From: Microbacteriaceae bacterium
GTDB taxonomy: Bacteria > Actinomycetota > Actinomycetes > Actinomycetales > Microbacteriaceae
Length of the DNA: 64,000 nucleotides
Reading direction: 5' to 3'
Assembly: GCA_031177985.1 (NCBI GenBank)
Contig: JAPSJW010000003.1
Coordinates: 451,251-515,250, forward strand
In this document: in pieces, positions 17,866 to 26,084 of the stretch
Layout: each line of letters starts with the position of its first letter
Numbering within the stretch: the first letter of the stretch is position 1
Position numbers and translations under genes: made by a program
Notes under the pieces: generated by a model
What the model saw: only the letters and a program-made list of their open reading frames with translations
What the model was told of the DNA's origin: nothing
Databases searched by the model: none

Positions 17866-17905
17866 AAGGCCAGAAATGGCCTTCGCTCTCAGCGCCCGGT
17901 TCCCG
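17849..17905 (-). terminator. composite hairpin spanning the lysC stop codon
   Basis: An outer 14-bp stem (CGGGAACCGGGCGC at 17849-17862, GCGCCCGGTTCCCG at 17892-17905) encloses an inner 10-bp stem (GCGAAGGCCA at 17863-17872, TGGCCTTCGC at 17877-17886). The tetraloop is GAAA on the plus strand and TTTC on lysC RNA. The only unpaired bulge is 17887-17891, at the lysC stop codon. It has no U-run, and its left half is lysC coding sequence. Confidence 0.6.
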
Positions 17906-18407
17906 CGTAGACCACGGCTTCGGTCTCGGCGTCGAGGCCGAACGCGGTGTGCACGACCTGCATCGCCTCGCGGAGGGTGTCGGCGCGGGTGACGACCGAG
18001 ATGCGGATCTCGCTCGTGGAGATCATCTCGATGTTGATGCCCGCGTCGGACAGCGACCGGAAGAGCTGCGCGGAGACCCCGGCGCTCGTGCGCATGCCGG
18101 CGCCCACGACCGACAGCTTGCCGATCTGGTCGTCGTACTGCAGGGCGGTGAAGCCCACCGCATCCTGCTCCGAGCGGAGGGCGGTCAGCACCTTCTCGCC
18201 GTCGGACTTCGGCAGGGTGAACGAGATGTCGGTGCGGCCGGTGGCGGCCGCCGACACGTTCTGCACGATCATGTCGATGTTGGCTCCGGTCTTCGCCACG
18301 ATCGTGAAGATCTCGGCGGCCTTGCCCGGCACGTCGGGAACGCCGACGACCGTGACCTTGCCCTCGCTCAGGTCACCCGCGACTCCGGTGATGATCGGCT
18401 CTTCCAT
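17889..18407 (-). CDS. lysC: aspartate kinase beta subunit (in-frame internal start of lysC)
   Basis: An in-frame ATG at 18407 (residue 250 of the alpha chain, [11 protein letters not shown]) is preceded 5 nt upstream by AAGGAGAG, a near-perfect ribosome-binding site inside the alpha coding sequence. The product is 172 residues and contains just the two ACT domains. Established for Corynebacterium and Bacillus: lysC makes alpha and beta from overlapping frames and the enzyme is alpha2beta2. The lengths of 421 and 172 fit the corynebacterial case. Internal initiation here is inferred from the sequence, not shown experimentally. Confidence 0.8.
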   Translation of the reverse strand: MEEPIITGVAGDLSEGKVTVVGVPDVPGKAAEIFTIVAKTGANIDMIVQNVSAAATGRTDISFTLPKSDGEKVLTALRSEQDAVGFTALQYDDQIGKLSVVGAGMRTSAGVSAQLFRSLSDAGINIEMISTSEIRISVVTRADTLREAMQVVHTAFGLDAETEAVVYAGTGR

Positions 18408-19154
18408 CGACTCTCCTTCGTTGGTCGCGACGACCCAGGTTCCCTCGGAGTTGTTGAACGACGACCGCACGTGGATCGTCACGCCGTGTCTGCGCGCGAA
18501 CTCGACTGCGCGGATGTAGAGCACCTTCGCTCCGGCCGCTGCGAGTTCGAGCATCTCCTCGCTCGTGATCCGGTCGATCTTGTGCGCCTTCGGCACGACG
18601 CGGGGGTCGGCGGTGAAGACGCCGTCGACATCCGTGTAGATCTCGCAGACGTCGGCGCCGAGCGCGGCGGCCAGCGCGACCGCGGTCGTGTCTGAGCCGC
18701 CTCGGCCGAGCGTGGTGATGTCGCGGGAGTCCCGGTTGAAGCCCTGGAAGCCCGCGACGATCGCGACGGCGCCCTCGTCGAGCGCCTCGCGGACCCGGCC
18801 GGGGGTGACGTCGACGATGCGGGCGGCGCCGTGCCGGGCATCCGTGATCATGCCGGCCTGGCTGCCGGTGTACGAGCGGGCGTCAACGCCGAGGCTCTTG
18901 ATCGCCATCGCGAGCAGCGCCATCGAGATGCGCTCGCCCGTCGTGAGGAGCATGTCCATCTCGCGCGGATCGGGCATCGGTGTGACCTCGTGGGCGAGGT
19001 CGATGAGCTCGTCGGTCGTGTCGCCCATCGCGGAGACGGCGACGACGACGTCGTTGCCTGCCTTGCGGGTCGCGACGATGCGCTTCGCGACGCGCTTGAT
19101 GCTCTCGGCGTCGGCGACCGACGAACCGCCGAACTTCTGCACGATGAGGGCCAC
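17889..19154 (-). CDS. lysC: aspartate kinase, alpha subunit (with internal beta start)
   Basis: This 421-residue aspartate kinase phosphorylates L-aspartate, the first step of lysine, threonine, methionine and diaminopimelate synthesis. The N-terminus [23 protein letters not shown] is the kinase signature, and [36 protein letters not shown] is the active-site region. Two ACT domains follow from about residue 265 ([33 protein letters not shown] and [42 protein letters not shown]), which bind lysine/threonine for feedback control. Length equals the classic corynebacterial alpha subunit. An internal start gives the beta subunit. The last codons form one arm of a long hairpin. recR lies 53 bp upstream on the same strand. 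Confidence 0.96.
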   Translation of the reverse strand: MALIVQKFGGSSVADAESIKRVAKRIVATRKAGNDVVVAVSAMGDTTDELIDLAHEVTPMPDPREMDMLLTTGERISMALLAMAIKSLGVDARSYTGSQAGMITDARHGAARIVDVTPGRVREALDEGAVAIVAGFQGFNRDSRDITTLGRGGSDTTAVALAAALGADVCEIYTDVDGVFTADPRVVPKAHKIDRITSEEMLELAAAGAKVLYIRAVEFARRHGVTIHVRSSFNNSEGTWVVATNEGESMEEPIITGVAGDLSEGKVTVVGVPDVPGKAAEIFTIVAKTGANIDMIVQNVSAAATGRTDISFTLPKSDGEKVLTALRSEQDAVGFTALQYDDQIGKLSVVGAGMRTSAGVSAQLFRSLSDAGINIEMISTSEIRISVVTRADTLREAMQVVHTAFGLDAETEAVVYAGTGR

Positions 19155-19207
19155 GGCAACTCCAGGGATCTCGGCCGGATAGGGCCGCGAACGATTCTAC
19201 GGCCGGA

Positions 19208-19807
19208 TCAGGCCTCTACCGTGCGGCGGCCCTCGAAGGCCCGGCCGAGCGTCACCTCGTCGGCGTACTCCAGGTCGCCGCCCACCGGCAGACCCGACGC
19301 GAGCCGCGAGACCCGCAGGTTCGGCTGCACGAGCAGGCGAGTGAGGTAGGTCGCCGTCGCCTCGCCCTCGAGGTTCGGATCGGTGGCGATGATGACCTCG
19401 GTCACCGTGCCGTCGCCCAGGCGCTGCATGAGCTCGCGGATGCGGAGGTCGTCTGGTCCGATGCCGTCGATCGGGCTGATGGCACCGCCGAGCACGTGGT
19501 AGAGGCCGCGGAACTCGCGGGTGCGCTCGATCGCGACGACGTCCTTCGCCTCCTCGACGACGCAGATGGTGGTGTGCGAGCGGCGCGGGTCACGGCAGAT
19601 CGAGCAGGTCTCCTGCTCGCTGACGTTGCCGCAGATGGTGCAGAACCGCACCTTCTCGCGCACCTCCAGCAGCACCTCCGCGAGGCGACGCACGTCGAAC
19701 GTCTCGGTCTGCAGGATGTGGAACGCGATGCGCTGCGCCGACTTCGGCCCGATGCCCGGAAGCCTGCCGAGCTCGTCGATCAGCTCCTGGACGATTCCCT
19801 CGTACAT
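19208..19807 (-). CDS. recR: recombination mediator RecR
   Basis: This 199-residue protein is full length for RecR. Family features in order are the N-terminal helix-hairpin-helix [21 protein letters not shown], the four-Cys zinc finger [16 protein letters not shown] (about residues 57-72), and the Toprim domain ([44 protein letters not shown]). The C-terminus is [19 protein letters not shown]. RecR works with RecF/RecO to load RecA at single-strand gaps. The gene starts 3 bp after the stop of dnaX, the standard bacterial dnaX-recR arrangement, so the two are co-transcribed. lysC follows 53 bp later and may share transcription. Confidence 0.97.
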   Translation of the reverse strand: MYEGIVQELIDELGRLPGIGPKSAQRIAFHILQTETFDVRRLAEVLLEVREKVRFCTICGNVSEQETCSICRDPRRSHTTICVVEEAKDVVAIERTREFRGLYHVLGGAISPIDGIGPDDLRIRELMQRLGDGTVTEVIIATDPNLEGEATATYLTRLLVQPNLRVSRLASGLPVGGDLEYADEVTLGRAFEGRRTVEA

Positions 19808-19810
19808 GCG

Positions 19811-22036
19811 CTACTCGTCCCTCGGCACGGGGGCGACCCGGGGTGCCACCGGCTGCTCCTCGATGAAGCTCGCCCCGAGGATCTCACGCACGACCGACTC
19901 CCCGTACCGCTGGCGGCCGTCGGGGGCGGATGCGGGAGCGCGACGCTTCGGGGCTGCCTGCTCCGCTTGGGCTGCGGTCGGTGCACGGCGAGCGGCGTCG
20001 CTCGGCGCACCGGGTGCCCGACCCTCGCCCTGCGGCTGATCGCGTTCCGGCGGCATCGAGGTCGTCGACCCGATCGGCGTGTTCGCCGGAAGCGCGGGAG
20101 GCTCCGGCTCCGCCTCGTCGGTCGGACCGGACGGGATAGGCACCACGTCCCAGTCGTCGACACCCGGCGGGACAGCCGGCACCGGATCTGCTGCGGGCCG
20201 GGCCGCGGCGGGCGGCGCCGGGGCACGACGCTGCTCGGGAGCCTCGACCCGAGCGACGAACTTCACGCGGATGCCCAGCACCTCGAGGATGGCGGCGCGG
20301 AGGTGCTCGCTGACGTTCTCGCCCGGCTCGCGCTTCCGGAAGTTCGCCGCGTCGTTCTCGCTCATGAACGAGACCGTGAGCACGTCGTCGACCAGGGCTC
20401 GCGCCTGCGAGGTGTAGACGACCGTCCACGCGCTGCGCTTGGCCTTCTCGACCCGCTCGAGGATCTCGGGCCATGCGTCGCGCACCTGCTGCAGCGTGAC
20501 CGTGGAAGGGTCGGCCGCGGGGCGAGGAGGTTCGGGTGCCGCCGGCGCGGCCTGCGCGGCCGAGGGTTCCGCGGCGACCGGGGGCTGCGGCTGCTGCTCG
20601 GGGGTGGTCTCGGTACGCGGCGCCTCCGGCGGCGCAACTCGACCAGCGGAAGTCGCCTCCGGCGCTGCTCGACCAGCGGAAGGGGCTTCCGGCGCTGCTC
20701 GACCCGCAGGCGAGGTGGCCGGCGTCGCGCGATCCGCCTCGGGAGCCTCGGACACTGCTCGGCCGGCGGCGGGAGCCTCCCGGCGCACGGCGGGCGGCTC
20801 GGCTCGGTCGACGGCGGGCGACCGCGGGGGCGCCGCTGCAGCGGATGCCGCGACCGCCGGCGCATCCGGACCGTCGACGCCGATGCGGCGCTCGAGCCGC
20901 TCCACCCGCGCCAGCGCGCCGCGCGCGGTGTCGTCGGCCGCAGGGACCAGCACGCGCGCCATCATGAGTTCCAGGTGCAGGCGGGGACTCGTCGCCCCCG
21001 TCATCTCCGTGAGCGCGGTGTTGACGACATCCGCGATCCGCGAGAGCTCGGCCTGACCGAACGCCGCGGCCTGCTGCTGCAGCCGCTCCAGCTCGTCCCG
21101 CGTGGTGCCACGGAGCACGGCACCCGCGCCCTCCGCCGCAGCGGCGACCAGGATGAGGTCGCGCAGGCGCTCGAGGAGGTCCTCGACGAAGCGCCGCGGA
21201 TCCTGACCGGTCTGGATGACCCGGTCGACGGAGGCGAACACCGCCGCCGCGTCCCGGCTGCCCAGCGCCTGCACCACGTCGTCGAGCAATGCCCCGTGCG
21301 TGTACCCGAGGAGGGCGACGGCGCGCTCGTACTCGACGGTCGAGCCCTCGGAGCCTGCGACCAGCTGGTCGAGCAGCGACAGCGTGTCGCGCACCGAGCC
21401 GCCCCCCGCGCGCACGACGAGCGGAAGCACTCCGGCATCGACCGCGACGCCCTCGCTCTCGCACAACGTCTGCACGTACTCGAGCATCTGCGCGGGCGGT
21501 ACGAGGCGGAACGGGTAGTGATGGGTGCGCGACCGGATGGTGCCGATGACCTTCTCGGGCTCGGTCGTCGCGAAGATGAACTTCACGTGCTCCGGCGGCT
21601 CCTCGACGATCTTGAGCAGCGCGTTGAACCCCTGCGGGGTCACCATGTGCGCCTCGTCGAGGATGAAGATCTTGTAGCGGTCGCGAGCGGGCGCGAACAC
21701 GGCGCGCTCGCGCAGGTCGCGCGCGTCGTCGACGCCGTTGTGCGAGGCGGCGTCGATCTCGACGACGTCGAGCGAGCCGCTGCCGTCGCGGGAGAGCTCG
21801 ACGCAGCTCGGGCAGGTGCCGCACGGGCTGTCGGTCGGCCCCTCGGCGCAGTTGAGGCAGCGGGCGAGGATGCGGGCGCTCGTGGTCTTGCCGCAACCGC
21901 GGGGACCGCTGAAGAGGTAGGCGTGATTCACCCGGTCGGTGCGAAGCGCCGTGCGCAGCGGGTCGGTCACCTGAGACTGGCCGATCAGCTCGGCGAAAGT
22001 CTCAGGCCGATATCGGCGGTAGAGGGCGGCGACCAC
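19811..22036 (-). CDS. dnaX: DNA polymerase III subunit gamma/tau
   Basis: This 741-residue clamp-loader ATPase loads the beta clamp and couples the polymerase at the fork. Motifs: Walker A FSGPRGCGKTTSARIL (near residue 45), four-Cys zinc module CLNCAEGPTDSPCGTCPSC, Walker B IFILDEAHM, and sensor region ATTEPEKVIGTIRSRTHHY. A long Pro/Ala-rich linker (about residues 400-520) contains five 10-residue repeats, and a C-terminal tau-like domain (VRDAWPEILERVEKAKRSAW) follows. I start it at GTG 22036 (MVAALYRRYRPETFAELIGQ), which gives the standard N-terminus; a longer in-frame start adds unrelated sequence. No obvious slippery frameshift heptamer was noticed. recR follows after 3 bp. Confidence 0.95.
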   Translation of the reverse strand: MVAALYRRYRPETFAELIGQSQVTDPLRTALRTDRVNHAYLFSGPRGCGKTTSARILARCLNCAEGPTDSPCGTCPSCVELSRDGSGSLDVVEIDAASHNGVDDARDLRERAVFAPARDRYKIFILDEAHMVTPQGFNALLKIVEEPPEHVKFIFATTEPEKVIGTIRSRTHHYPFRLVPPAQMLEYVQTLCESEGVAVDAGVLPLVVRAGGGSVRDTLSLLDQLVAGSEGSTVEYERAVALLGYTHGALLDDVVQALGSRDAAAVFASVDRVIQTGQDPRRFVEDLLERLRDLILVAAAAEGAGAVLRGTTRDELERLQQQAAAFGQAELSRIADVVNTALTEMTGATSPRLHLELMMARVLVPAADDTARGALARVERLERRIGVDGPDAPAVAASAAAAPPRSPAVDRAEPPAVRREAPAAGRAVSEAPEADRATPATSPAGRAAPEAPSAGRAAPEATSAGRVAPPEAPRTETTPEQQPQPPVAAEPSAAQAAPAAPEPPRPAADPSTVTLQQVRDAWPEILERVEKAKRSAWTVVYTSQARALVDDVLTVSFMSENDAANFRKREPGENVSEHLRAAILEVLGIRVKFVARVEAPEQRRAPAPPAAARPAADPVPAVPPGVDDWDVVPIPSGPTDEAEPEPPALPANTPIGSTTSMPPERDQPQGEGRAPGAPSDAARRAPTAAQAEQAAPKRRAPASAPDGRQRYGESVVREILGASFIEEQPVAPRVAPVPRDE
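20631..20780 (-). repeat. five 30-bp tandem repeats inside dnaX
   Basis: Five consecutive 30-bp units encode a 10-residue motif of consensus EAPSAGRAAP in the flexible linker of DnaX. Two central units are nearly identical; the outer ones have drifted. The period is a multiple of three, so copy-number change would keep the frame. Boundaries are accurate to a few bases. Confidence 0.75.
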
Positions 22037-22086
22037 TCCCACAGGATAGTCGCGGCGTCCGACTTCAGCCGTGCCTGTGGATGGGC

Positions 22087-23169
22087 TCAGTCGACGGGAG
22101 TGGATGCTCCGACACCGCGTCGCCGAGGACCGACACCCGATTGGCGGGAACGCCAGCCGCGGAACGCGGTCATCCCGCGTGCCCACCACTCCTTCACCAG
22201 CCCCTCGAACCACACCCAGGTCGCGTCACGCACGAAGAGGAAGTCGAGCGCGATCATCGCGAGCGAGAACGGCCAGAGCCCCAGGAACAGCGCGATGCCC
22301 AGGTGCACGCCCGTGATGCCGAGCAGCGCCACGACGCGCGTCGGCCGCCAGACGAGGAAGATCGGGAACAGCAGCTGCAGCCCGAAGGTCGTGTAGGTCA
22401 GCAGGTACACCGGCCAATCCCACAGCGACACGAGGTCGTTCAGCCACGGGAACGGACGGAACACCTCGATCGCGAGCGAGTAGTACACGGCCGTGCCGTC
22501 GAGCCACTCGCTGCCCTGCAGCTTCAACAGGGCGGAGCTCGCGTAGATCAAGAGGATCTGGTAGCCGCACAGCACGAGCGCGGTGTTGTGGAGCAGGGGC
22601 GGAAGCCAGCCAGGGATGCGGCTGCGCCATCCGGTGACCGGCTTCGGCTCCTTGCCACGGGCGAGCCAGGCATCCACCGACCAGCGCTTCGACAGGTTGG
22701 CGAAGAGGGCGAAGAACAGGGTGATGCGCATGAGCGTGTCGCCGCCGTTGGTCAGCAGCGTGCTGTTGACCGAGAGCCCGATCCAGAACAGCAGCAGCAG
22801 CGGGGTCACCCAGCGGGTCTTCCAGCCCGCGGCGAACACCACGGCGAGCAGCGCGAGCACGACATAGGCGATGTCGAAAACCATGGGGCTCGACTTGTTG
22901 AACACGGCATCGAAGAAGATCGGGTAGCCGCGGTCGGAGGCGACCGGATCGATGAACCGGGAGCCGACGCCCCACAGGTAGTGCCGGTCGGCGAAGCTGG
23001 TGGCGAGGACGGCGAGGATGATGAGGCCGTAGACGATGCGGAACGCGGCGAAGGCGTACGTTCCGTGCTCGCGCTCGAGCGCCCAGCGCAGCAGCCAGTC
23101 GAACCCGCGCATCGCCAGGGCTCCCGCGCGTGCGGGGAGACTCGGGGCGGTGGTGTCGGTGTGGCTCAT
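22087..23169 (-). CDS. HTTM domain (vitamin K-dependent carboxylase-like) membrane protein
   Basis: This 360-residue polytopic membrane protein has about eight hydrophobic segments and the HTTM-type N-terminus FRIVYGLIILAVLATSFADRHYLWGVGSRF. Later runs are STLLTNGGDTLMRITLFFALFANLSKRWSVDAWL and LIYASSALLKLQGSEWLDGTAVYYSL. HTTM is the membrane domain shared with vitamin K-dependent gamma-glutamyl carboxylase; bacterial members mostly have unknown reactions. It overlaps the DUF5819 gene upstream by 4 bp, so the two products probably act together. dnaX begins 50 bp downstream. No soluble carboxylase lumenal domain follows, so it is the compact bacterial form. Confidence 0.82.
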   Translation of the reverse strand: MSHTDTTAPSLPARAGALAMRGFDWLLRWALEREHGTYAFAAFRIVYGLIILAVLATSFADRHYLWGVGSRFIDPVASDRGYPIFFDAVFNKSSPMVFDIAYVVLALLAVVFAAGWKTRWVTPLLLLFWIGLSVNSTLLTNGGDTLMRITLFFALFANLSKRWSVDAWLARGKEPKPVTGWRSRIPGWLPPLLHNTALVLCGYQILLIYASSALLKLQGSEWLDGTAVYYSLAIEVFRPFPWLNDLVSLWDWPVYLLTYTTFGLQLLFPIFLVWRPTRVVALLGITGVHLGIALFLGLWPFSLAMIALDFLFVRDATWVWFEGLVKEWWARGMTAFRGWRSRQSGVGPRRRGVGASTPVD

Positions 23170-23930
23170 CGGGCTCCTCCCCCGCCGCGCTCGACGAGAC
23201 GCTTGAACGCCTCGAGGGCATCAGGGAAGATGCGATCGTCGGCCTGGCGCCAGCCGAAGGAGCGCCAGGTGTCCTCGAACTGCTGCTCGGGATCGTGCCG
23301 GTGCGCGAAGTCGTTGGGCCGCTCGTAGTAGATGCGCCAGCGCACGCGCTCGATGTCCTCGCCGAAGTAAGCAGTCGCGAGGTAGGTGGCGTACTCCTTC
23401 ACGAGGTAGTCGTAGCGCAGCAGGCGGAACGCCTCGCCGCTCTCGCCCAGCGCGTAGAGGTCTTCCTTCAGCTCGTCCTCGGGTCGCGCCTGGAAGCCAC
23501 CGTCGCCATCTCGCTCGATGAAGGTGTCCTGCACGTACTCCCGCTGCTCGTCGTTGAGTTCGAGGAAACGCGAGTTGTAAGCACGGATGAGATTCCAGGA
23601 CTGCTTGACCGCACGGGAGGGCAACGGCTGGCCGTCAACTGCGGCGAGTTCGAGATCCGTCACATTGAGCCAGTCGCTCTCGACGAGCTCACCGGCCTCG
23701 TCTCGCCACTGCGCCGCGATCTCGAGCGAGATGTCGGCTTTGAGGATGTGGGGGGCGAAGACGTTCCAGCTCTGCGAGAAGTACGGGCTGCCGAGCTGAC
23801 GCAGCGAGGAGGTGGCGGATTTGAAGCCGCCGGGCGGGGCGGAGAACGAGATGCTCATCAGCGCGTACACCGCGACGAGAAGTGTGCATACGGCGGCGCC
23901 GATGCGCGCGGCGAGGGGGAACGAGGTCAT
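23166..23930 (-). CDS. DUF5819 family membrane-anchored protein
   Basis: This 254-residue protein has one N-terminal membrane segment (about residues 5-27, AARIGAAVCTLLVAVYALMSISF) and then an extracytoplasmic domain. That domain contains SPYFSQSWNVFAPHILKADISLEIAAQWRD, a stretch rich in aromatic residues that I associate with DUF5819. I start it at the ATG at 23930, because the longer in-frame start reaches back into the terminator of the upstream gene. It overlaps the HTTM gene by 4 bp. DUF5819 and HTTM genes are often neighbours in Actinobacteria, as far as I recall. The function is unknown; the domain may present a substrate or act as a lumenal partner for the HTTM protein. Confidence 0.75.
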   Translation of the reverse strand: MTSFPLAARIGAAVCTLLVAVYALMSISFSAPPGGFKSATSSLRQLGSPYFSQSWNVFAPHILKADISLEIAAQWRDEAGELVESDWLNVTDLELAAVDGQPLPSRAVKQSWNLIRAYNSRFLELNDEQREYVQDTFIERDGDGGFQARPEDELKEDLYALGESGEAFRLLRYDYLVKEYATYLATAYFGEDIERVRWRIYYERPNDFAHRHDPEQQFEDTWRSFGWRQADDRIFPDALEAFKRLVERGGGGAR

Positions 23931-23960
23931 GATCTCCGGCGTCGATGGTGCTGGGAACAG

Positions 23961-23999
23961 GGATCGCCCCACCCCCGGGATGGGGAGGTGGGGCGATCC
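23961..23999 (-). terminator. terminator hairpin after the surface-protein gene
   Basis: Perfect 13-bp arms GGATCGCCCCACC (23961-23973) and GGTGGGGCGATCC (23987-23999) with a further CCC/GGG pairing inside lie 21 bp after the stop at 24021. It separates the surface-protein gene from the DUF5819-HTTM pair and argues for the shorter DUF5819 start. Confidence 0.8.
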
Positions 24000-24020
24000 G
24001 TTCAGTCGGGATTCCTAGAT

Positions 24021-25829
24021 TCAGGACTCCAGAGCGGCCTTGCGGCGGGCCAGGTACAGAGCCGCACCGGTCAGCAGGGCCAGCAGCGCGAAGCCACCGA
24101 GCCAGAGGCCGTCGTAACCAGTCGAGGCGAGGCCGCCGTCACTGTCAGCGTCGGCCGCAGCGTCAGCATCGGTGTCGGAGTCCGCGTCGGTGTCAGCATC
24201 CGCGTCGGCGTCAGCGTCAGCGTCAGCATCCGTGTCAGCGTCGGCGTCGGCATCCGTGTCAGCGTCGGCGTCGGCATCTGCATCAGCGTCGGCGTCAGCG
24301 TCGGCGTCAGCATCCGCGTCAGCGTCAGCGTCAGCGTCAGCGTCAGCCGTGACGTCGGTGCCGCGGACCGTGGCCGAGGCCAGGTCGACGACCACCGTGT
24401 CGGTCAGCAGGCTGATCGACAGGGCACGCACCGTGAACGAGCCGGCTCCGAGGTCGCCCTCGTCGCCGAGCAGGGTCGGCTGCACGTTGGCGGTCAGCGA
24501 CACGATCGGGGTGATCAGGTCGAAGAGGCCATCGAGCTCGAGGTCGAGACCGTCGATGATGCCGGCGACCTCGGTGCCGAGGCTGGCGAGCACACCCTCA
24601 AGCCCGTTTGTCGTGGTGCCGATGATGCCCGTGATGATGCCTCCGAGCGCGTCGGTGTTGGTGCCGAGCAGGCCGAGGATGGCGTTGATCACCGTGAGCG
24701 AACCGCTCGTAGTCACCCCAGCCGTCGGCGCCAGGAGCGTTCCGCCGAGCGTGATGTCGATGCCACCCGTGAGGAACAGGAGGTTCGCGTCAAGCTCGAT
24801 GAGACCGGTGAGCGCGATGCCGTTGATGGCAGCGGTCACCTCGGCGAGGATCGCGTTGACCTCGGCCGTGATGGTGTTCACGAGCGACGTCACGATCGCG
24901 CCGACGACGGCGTCGCTCAGCAGCTCGGTGTTCGGGGGCAGGTTGTTGATGTCGGTGCCCAGCGAGGCGAGGACCGCCTCGAGGTCGACCTGGACCTGAC
25001 CGGTGGTCAGGTCGACGAGGACGCCGCCCGTTCCGATGAGGCCCGGCGTGAGGATGCCCGACAGGTCGGGCAGGGTCAGACCCACCTCGACGTCAGCCGA
25101 GATGATGCCGAGGTCGACCGCCGCGTCGAGCGCATTGGTCAGCGCCGTGTCGAGGCCGCCGAGGACACCCTCGAGCTCGTCGATCGTGCCCGTGAGGGTC
25201 GATCCGATGTCACCCACGAGCGCGCTCTCGAGGTTGAGGATGAGGTCGGCGATGAGGTAGTCGCTCGTCGGCTCTCCACCATCGACCTGCTCTGCGGTCG
25301 CTCCGAGCGCACCGATCTCGAGGCTGAGCTCCTCGAGCAGACCGGTGTCGCCGAGAAGGGCGCCGAGGTCCACGATCGCGTTCGACGGCGGCGCGCTTGC
25401 GTCACCGAGGGTGATGCCACCCGCGTAGGTGACCGCACCGGAGCCGGCGTAAGCGTCGCCGTCGGCGTCCGCCTGGGCGATCTGGTTGACGGCGCCGAGC
25501 TGGATGAGCTCGCCGAGGATGTCGGCCTCGATGCCGCCCGGGAAGTCCAGCGTGAGCGCGTTCAGCACCTCAGCGCTGAGCGGGTTCGAGTCGAACGGCA
25601 CACCGCTCGGCGTCGCTGCGTTGGCCGCCTCGAGGTCGACGAGGTTGTCGAGGTCGGTGCCGAGCACCTCTCCGCCGAGGAACTCGCCGCGCGCTTCGGA
25701 AACGTCACTGGGCACGGCGTTGGCCGCGAAGCCGGTTGCGCCCGCAATGCCGAGGGCTACAACTGCGACTCCTGCGAAGGCGGTGGTCGCCTTCTTGCGT
25801 ATCTGGGTACGCGTAATGAGATTGTTCAA
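24021..25829 (-). CDS. choice-of-anchor G-like surface protein with Asp-Ala stalk and LASTG sorting signal
   Basis: This 602-residue secreted protein starts at TTG. It has a signal peptide (about 1-38, [24 protein letters not shown]) and a long Gly/Leu/Asp-rich region with few charges and repeated LGxxL turns (about 40-490). An Asp-Ala repeat stalk (about 496-565) and a C-terminal cell-wall sorting signal complete it: LASTG (about 566-570), a hydrophobic helix and the tail ARRKAALES. LAxTG is the motif of class E sortases in Actinobacteria. The body resembles the choice-of-anchor G family, but no enzyme motif is visible. It is the first gene after the SRP RNA and ends at a strong terminator. 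A structural or adhesive wall protein is the best guess. Confidence 0.78.
   Translation of the reverse strand: MNNLITRTQIRKKATTAFAGVAVVALGIAGATGFAANAVPSDVSEARGEFLGGEVLGTDLDNLVDLEAANAATPSGVPFDSNPLSAEVLNALTLDFPGGIEADILGELIQLGAVNQIAQADADGDAYAGSGAVTYAGGITLGDASAPPSNAIVDLGALLGDTGLLEELSLEIGALGATAEQVDGGEPTSDYLIADLILNLESALVGDIGSTLTGTIDELEGVLGGLDTALTNALDAAVDLGIISADVEVGLTLPDLSGILTPGLIGTGGVLVDLTTGQVQVDLEAVLASLGTDINNLPPNTELLSDAVVGAIVTSLVNTITAEVNAILAEVTAAINGIALTGLIELDANLLFLTGGIDITLGGTLLAPTAGVTTSGSLTVINAILGLLGTNTDALGGIITGIIGTTTNGLEGVLASLGTEVAGIIDGLDLELDGLFDLITPIVSLTANVQPTLLGDEGDLGAGSFTVRALSISLLTDTVVVDLASATVRGTDVTADADADADADADADADADADADADADADADTDADADADTDADADADADADADTDADSDTDADAAADADSDGGLASTGYDGLWLGGFALLALLTGAALYLARRKAALES
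24136..24345 (-). repeat. about 35 hexanucleotide repeats coding for (Asp-Ala)n
   Basis: A run of six-base units, mostly GTCAGC, GTCGGC or GCATCC/GCATCT read on the plus strand, codes for alternating Asp and Ala with occasional Thr or Ser replacing Ala. It forms a stiff, strongly acidic spacer before the wall anchor. Slippage in such DNA would change stalk length without breaking the frame. Confidence 0.9.
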
Positions 25830-25972
25830 GGTTGGTTACCCCTGGTTCCTGATCCGGTGGAGCAGGGGTTCCTGATCCCCCCGTCCGTGGGAAACCTTAC
25901 AAAGTGCTTTGAGTGATGTCCACTTTTAGGGGGGCACGATTTTTCGGCGGCGTAACAGCGCTTAACGAGAAA

Positions 25973-26061
25973 GGACCCCTCGCGCACCCGCCAGAGCCCG
26001 GTTACCCTTGCTGCGTTTCCGCCCTGGGGGAGTTGGCCTGGATGGCGCCACGCGAGGAGCC
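25973..26061 (-). ncRNA. ffs: signal recognition particle RNA, small bacterial type (4.5S)
   Basis: On the minus strand the sequence holds the SRP domain IV core: CAGG, then the stem GCG with a GAAA tetraloop and CGC, then AGCA (positions about 26006-26026). The ends pair as GGCTCCTCGCG with CGCGAGGGGTCC, and GCCA with TGGC further in, giving one rod about 89 nt long. This RNA binds Ffh and targets nascent membrane and secreted proteins. In many bacteria ffs lies just upstream of dnaX; here three genes lie between. The ends are set by pairing and could be off by a few bases. Confidence 0.85.
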
Positions 26062-26068
26062 GACAGTC

Positions 26069-26074
26069 ATCTTA
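26069..26074 (-). promoter_or_regulatory. candidate -10 box of ffs
   Basis: TAAGAT on the minus strand ends 7 bp before the inferred 5' end of the SRP RNA, the right distance for a -10 element. No clear -35 is seen; it would fall inside the end of ackA. Confidence 0.5.
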
Positions 26075-26084
26075 GCCGAACGGG

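Larger units (their letters stand above)
17564..17888. other. gene-free region packed with inverted and tandem repeats
   Basis: These 325 bp between the aldo-keto reductase and lysC, which converge, hold no supportable gene. They contain a weak hairpin after the reductase (GGAGG at 17576 with CCTCC at 17606), a bulged inverted repeat (17663-17738), an imperfect copy of the lysC-end hairpin near 17757-17782, two 38-bp direct repeats (17790-17865) and part of the lysC hairpin. Confidence 0.75.

Noticed and set aside
17564..17888. Small gene in the lysC-reductase gap
   Set aside because: Short open frames on both strands have no ribosome-binding site and run through the repeats.
19496..22396. 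Very long open frame (966 codons) on the plus strand opposite dnaX
   Set aside because: It is antisense to dnaX, rich in Arg, Gly and His, and shows no domain. Such open frames are normal shadows in high-GC DNA. The same applies to 23130-25916 and 32941-35901 on the plus strand.
24136..24345. CRISPR-like array
   Set aside because: The repeats are six bases long, in frame with the surface protein and have no spacers.
25830..25972. c-di-AMP (ydaO-type) riboswitch before the wall protein
   Set aside because: Pieces such as GGAACCAGGGGTAACC and the direct repeat GGTTCCTGATCC (25844-25855, 25867-25878) recall the motif. However, they lie against the start codon and leave no room for the full fold. 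A covariance search (RF00379) would settle it.
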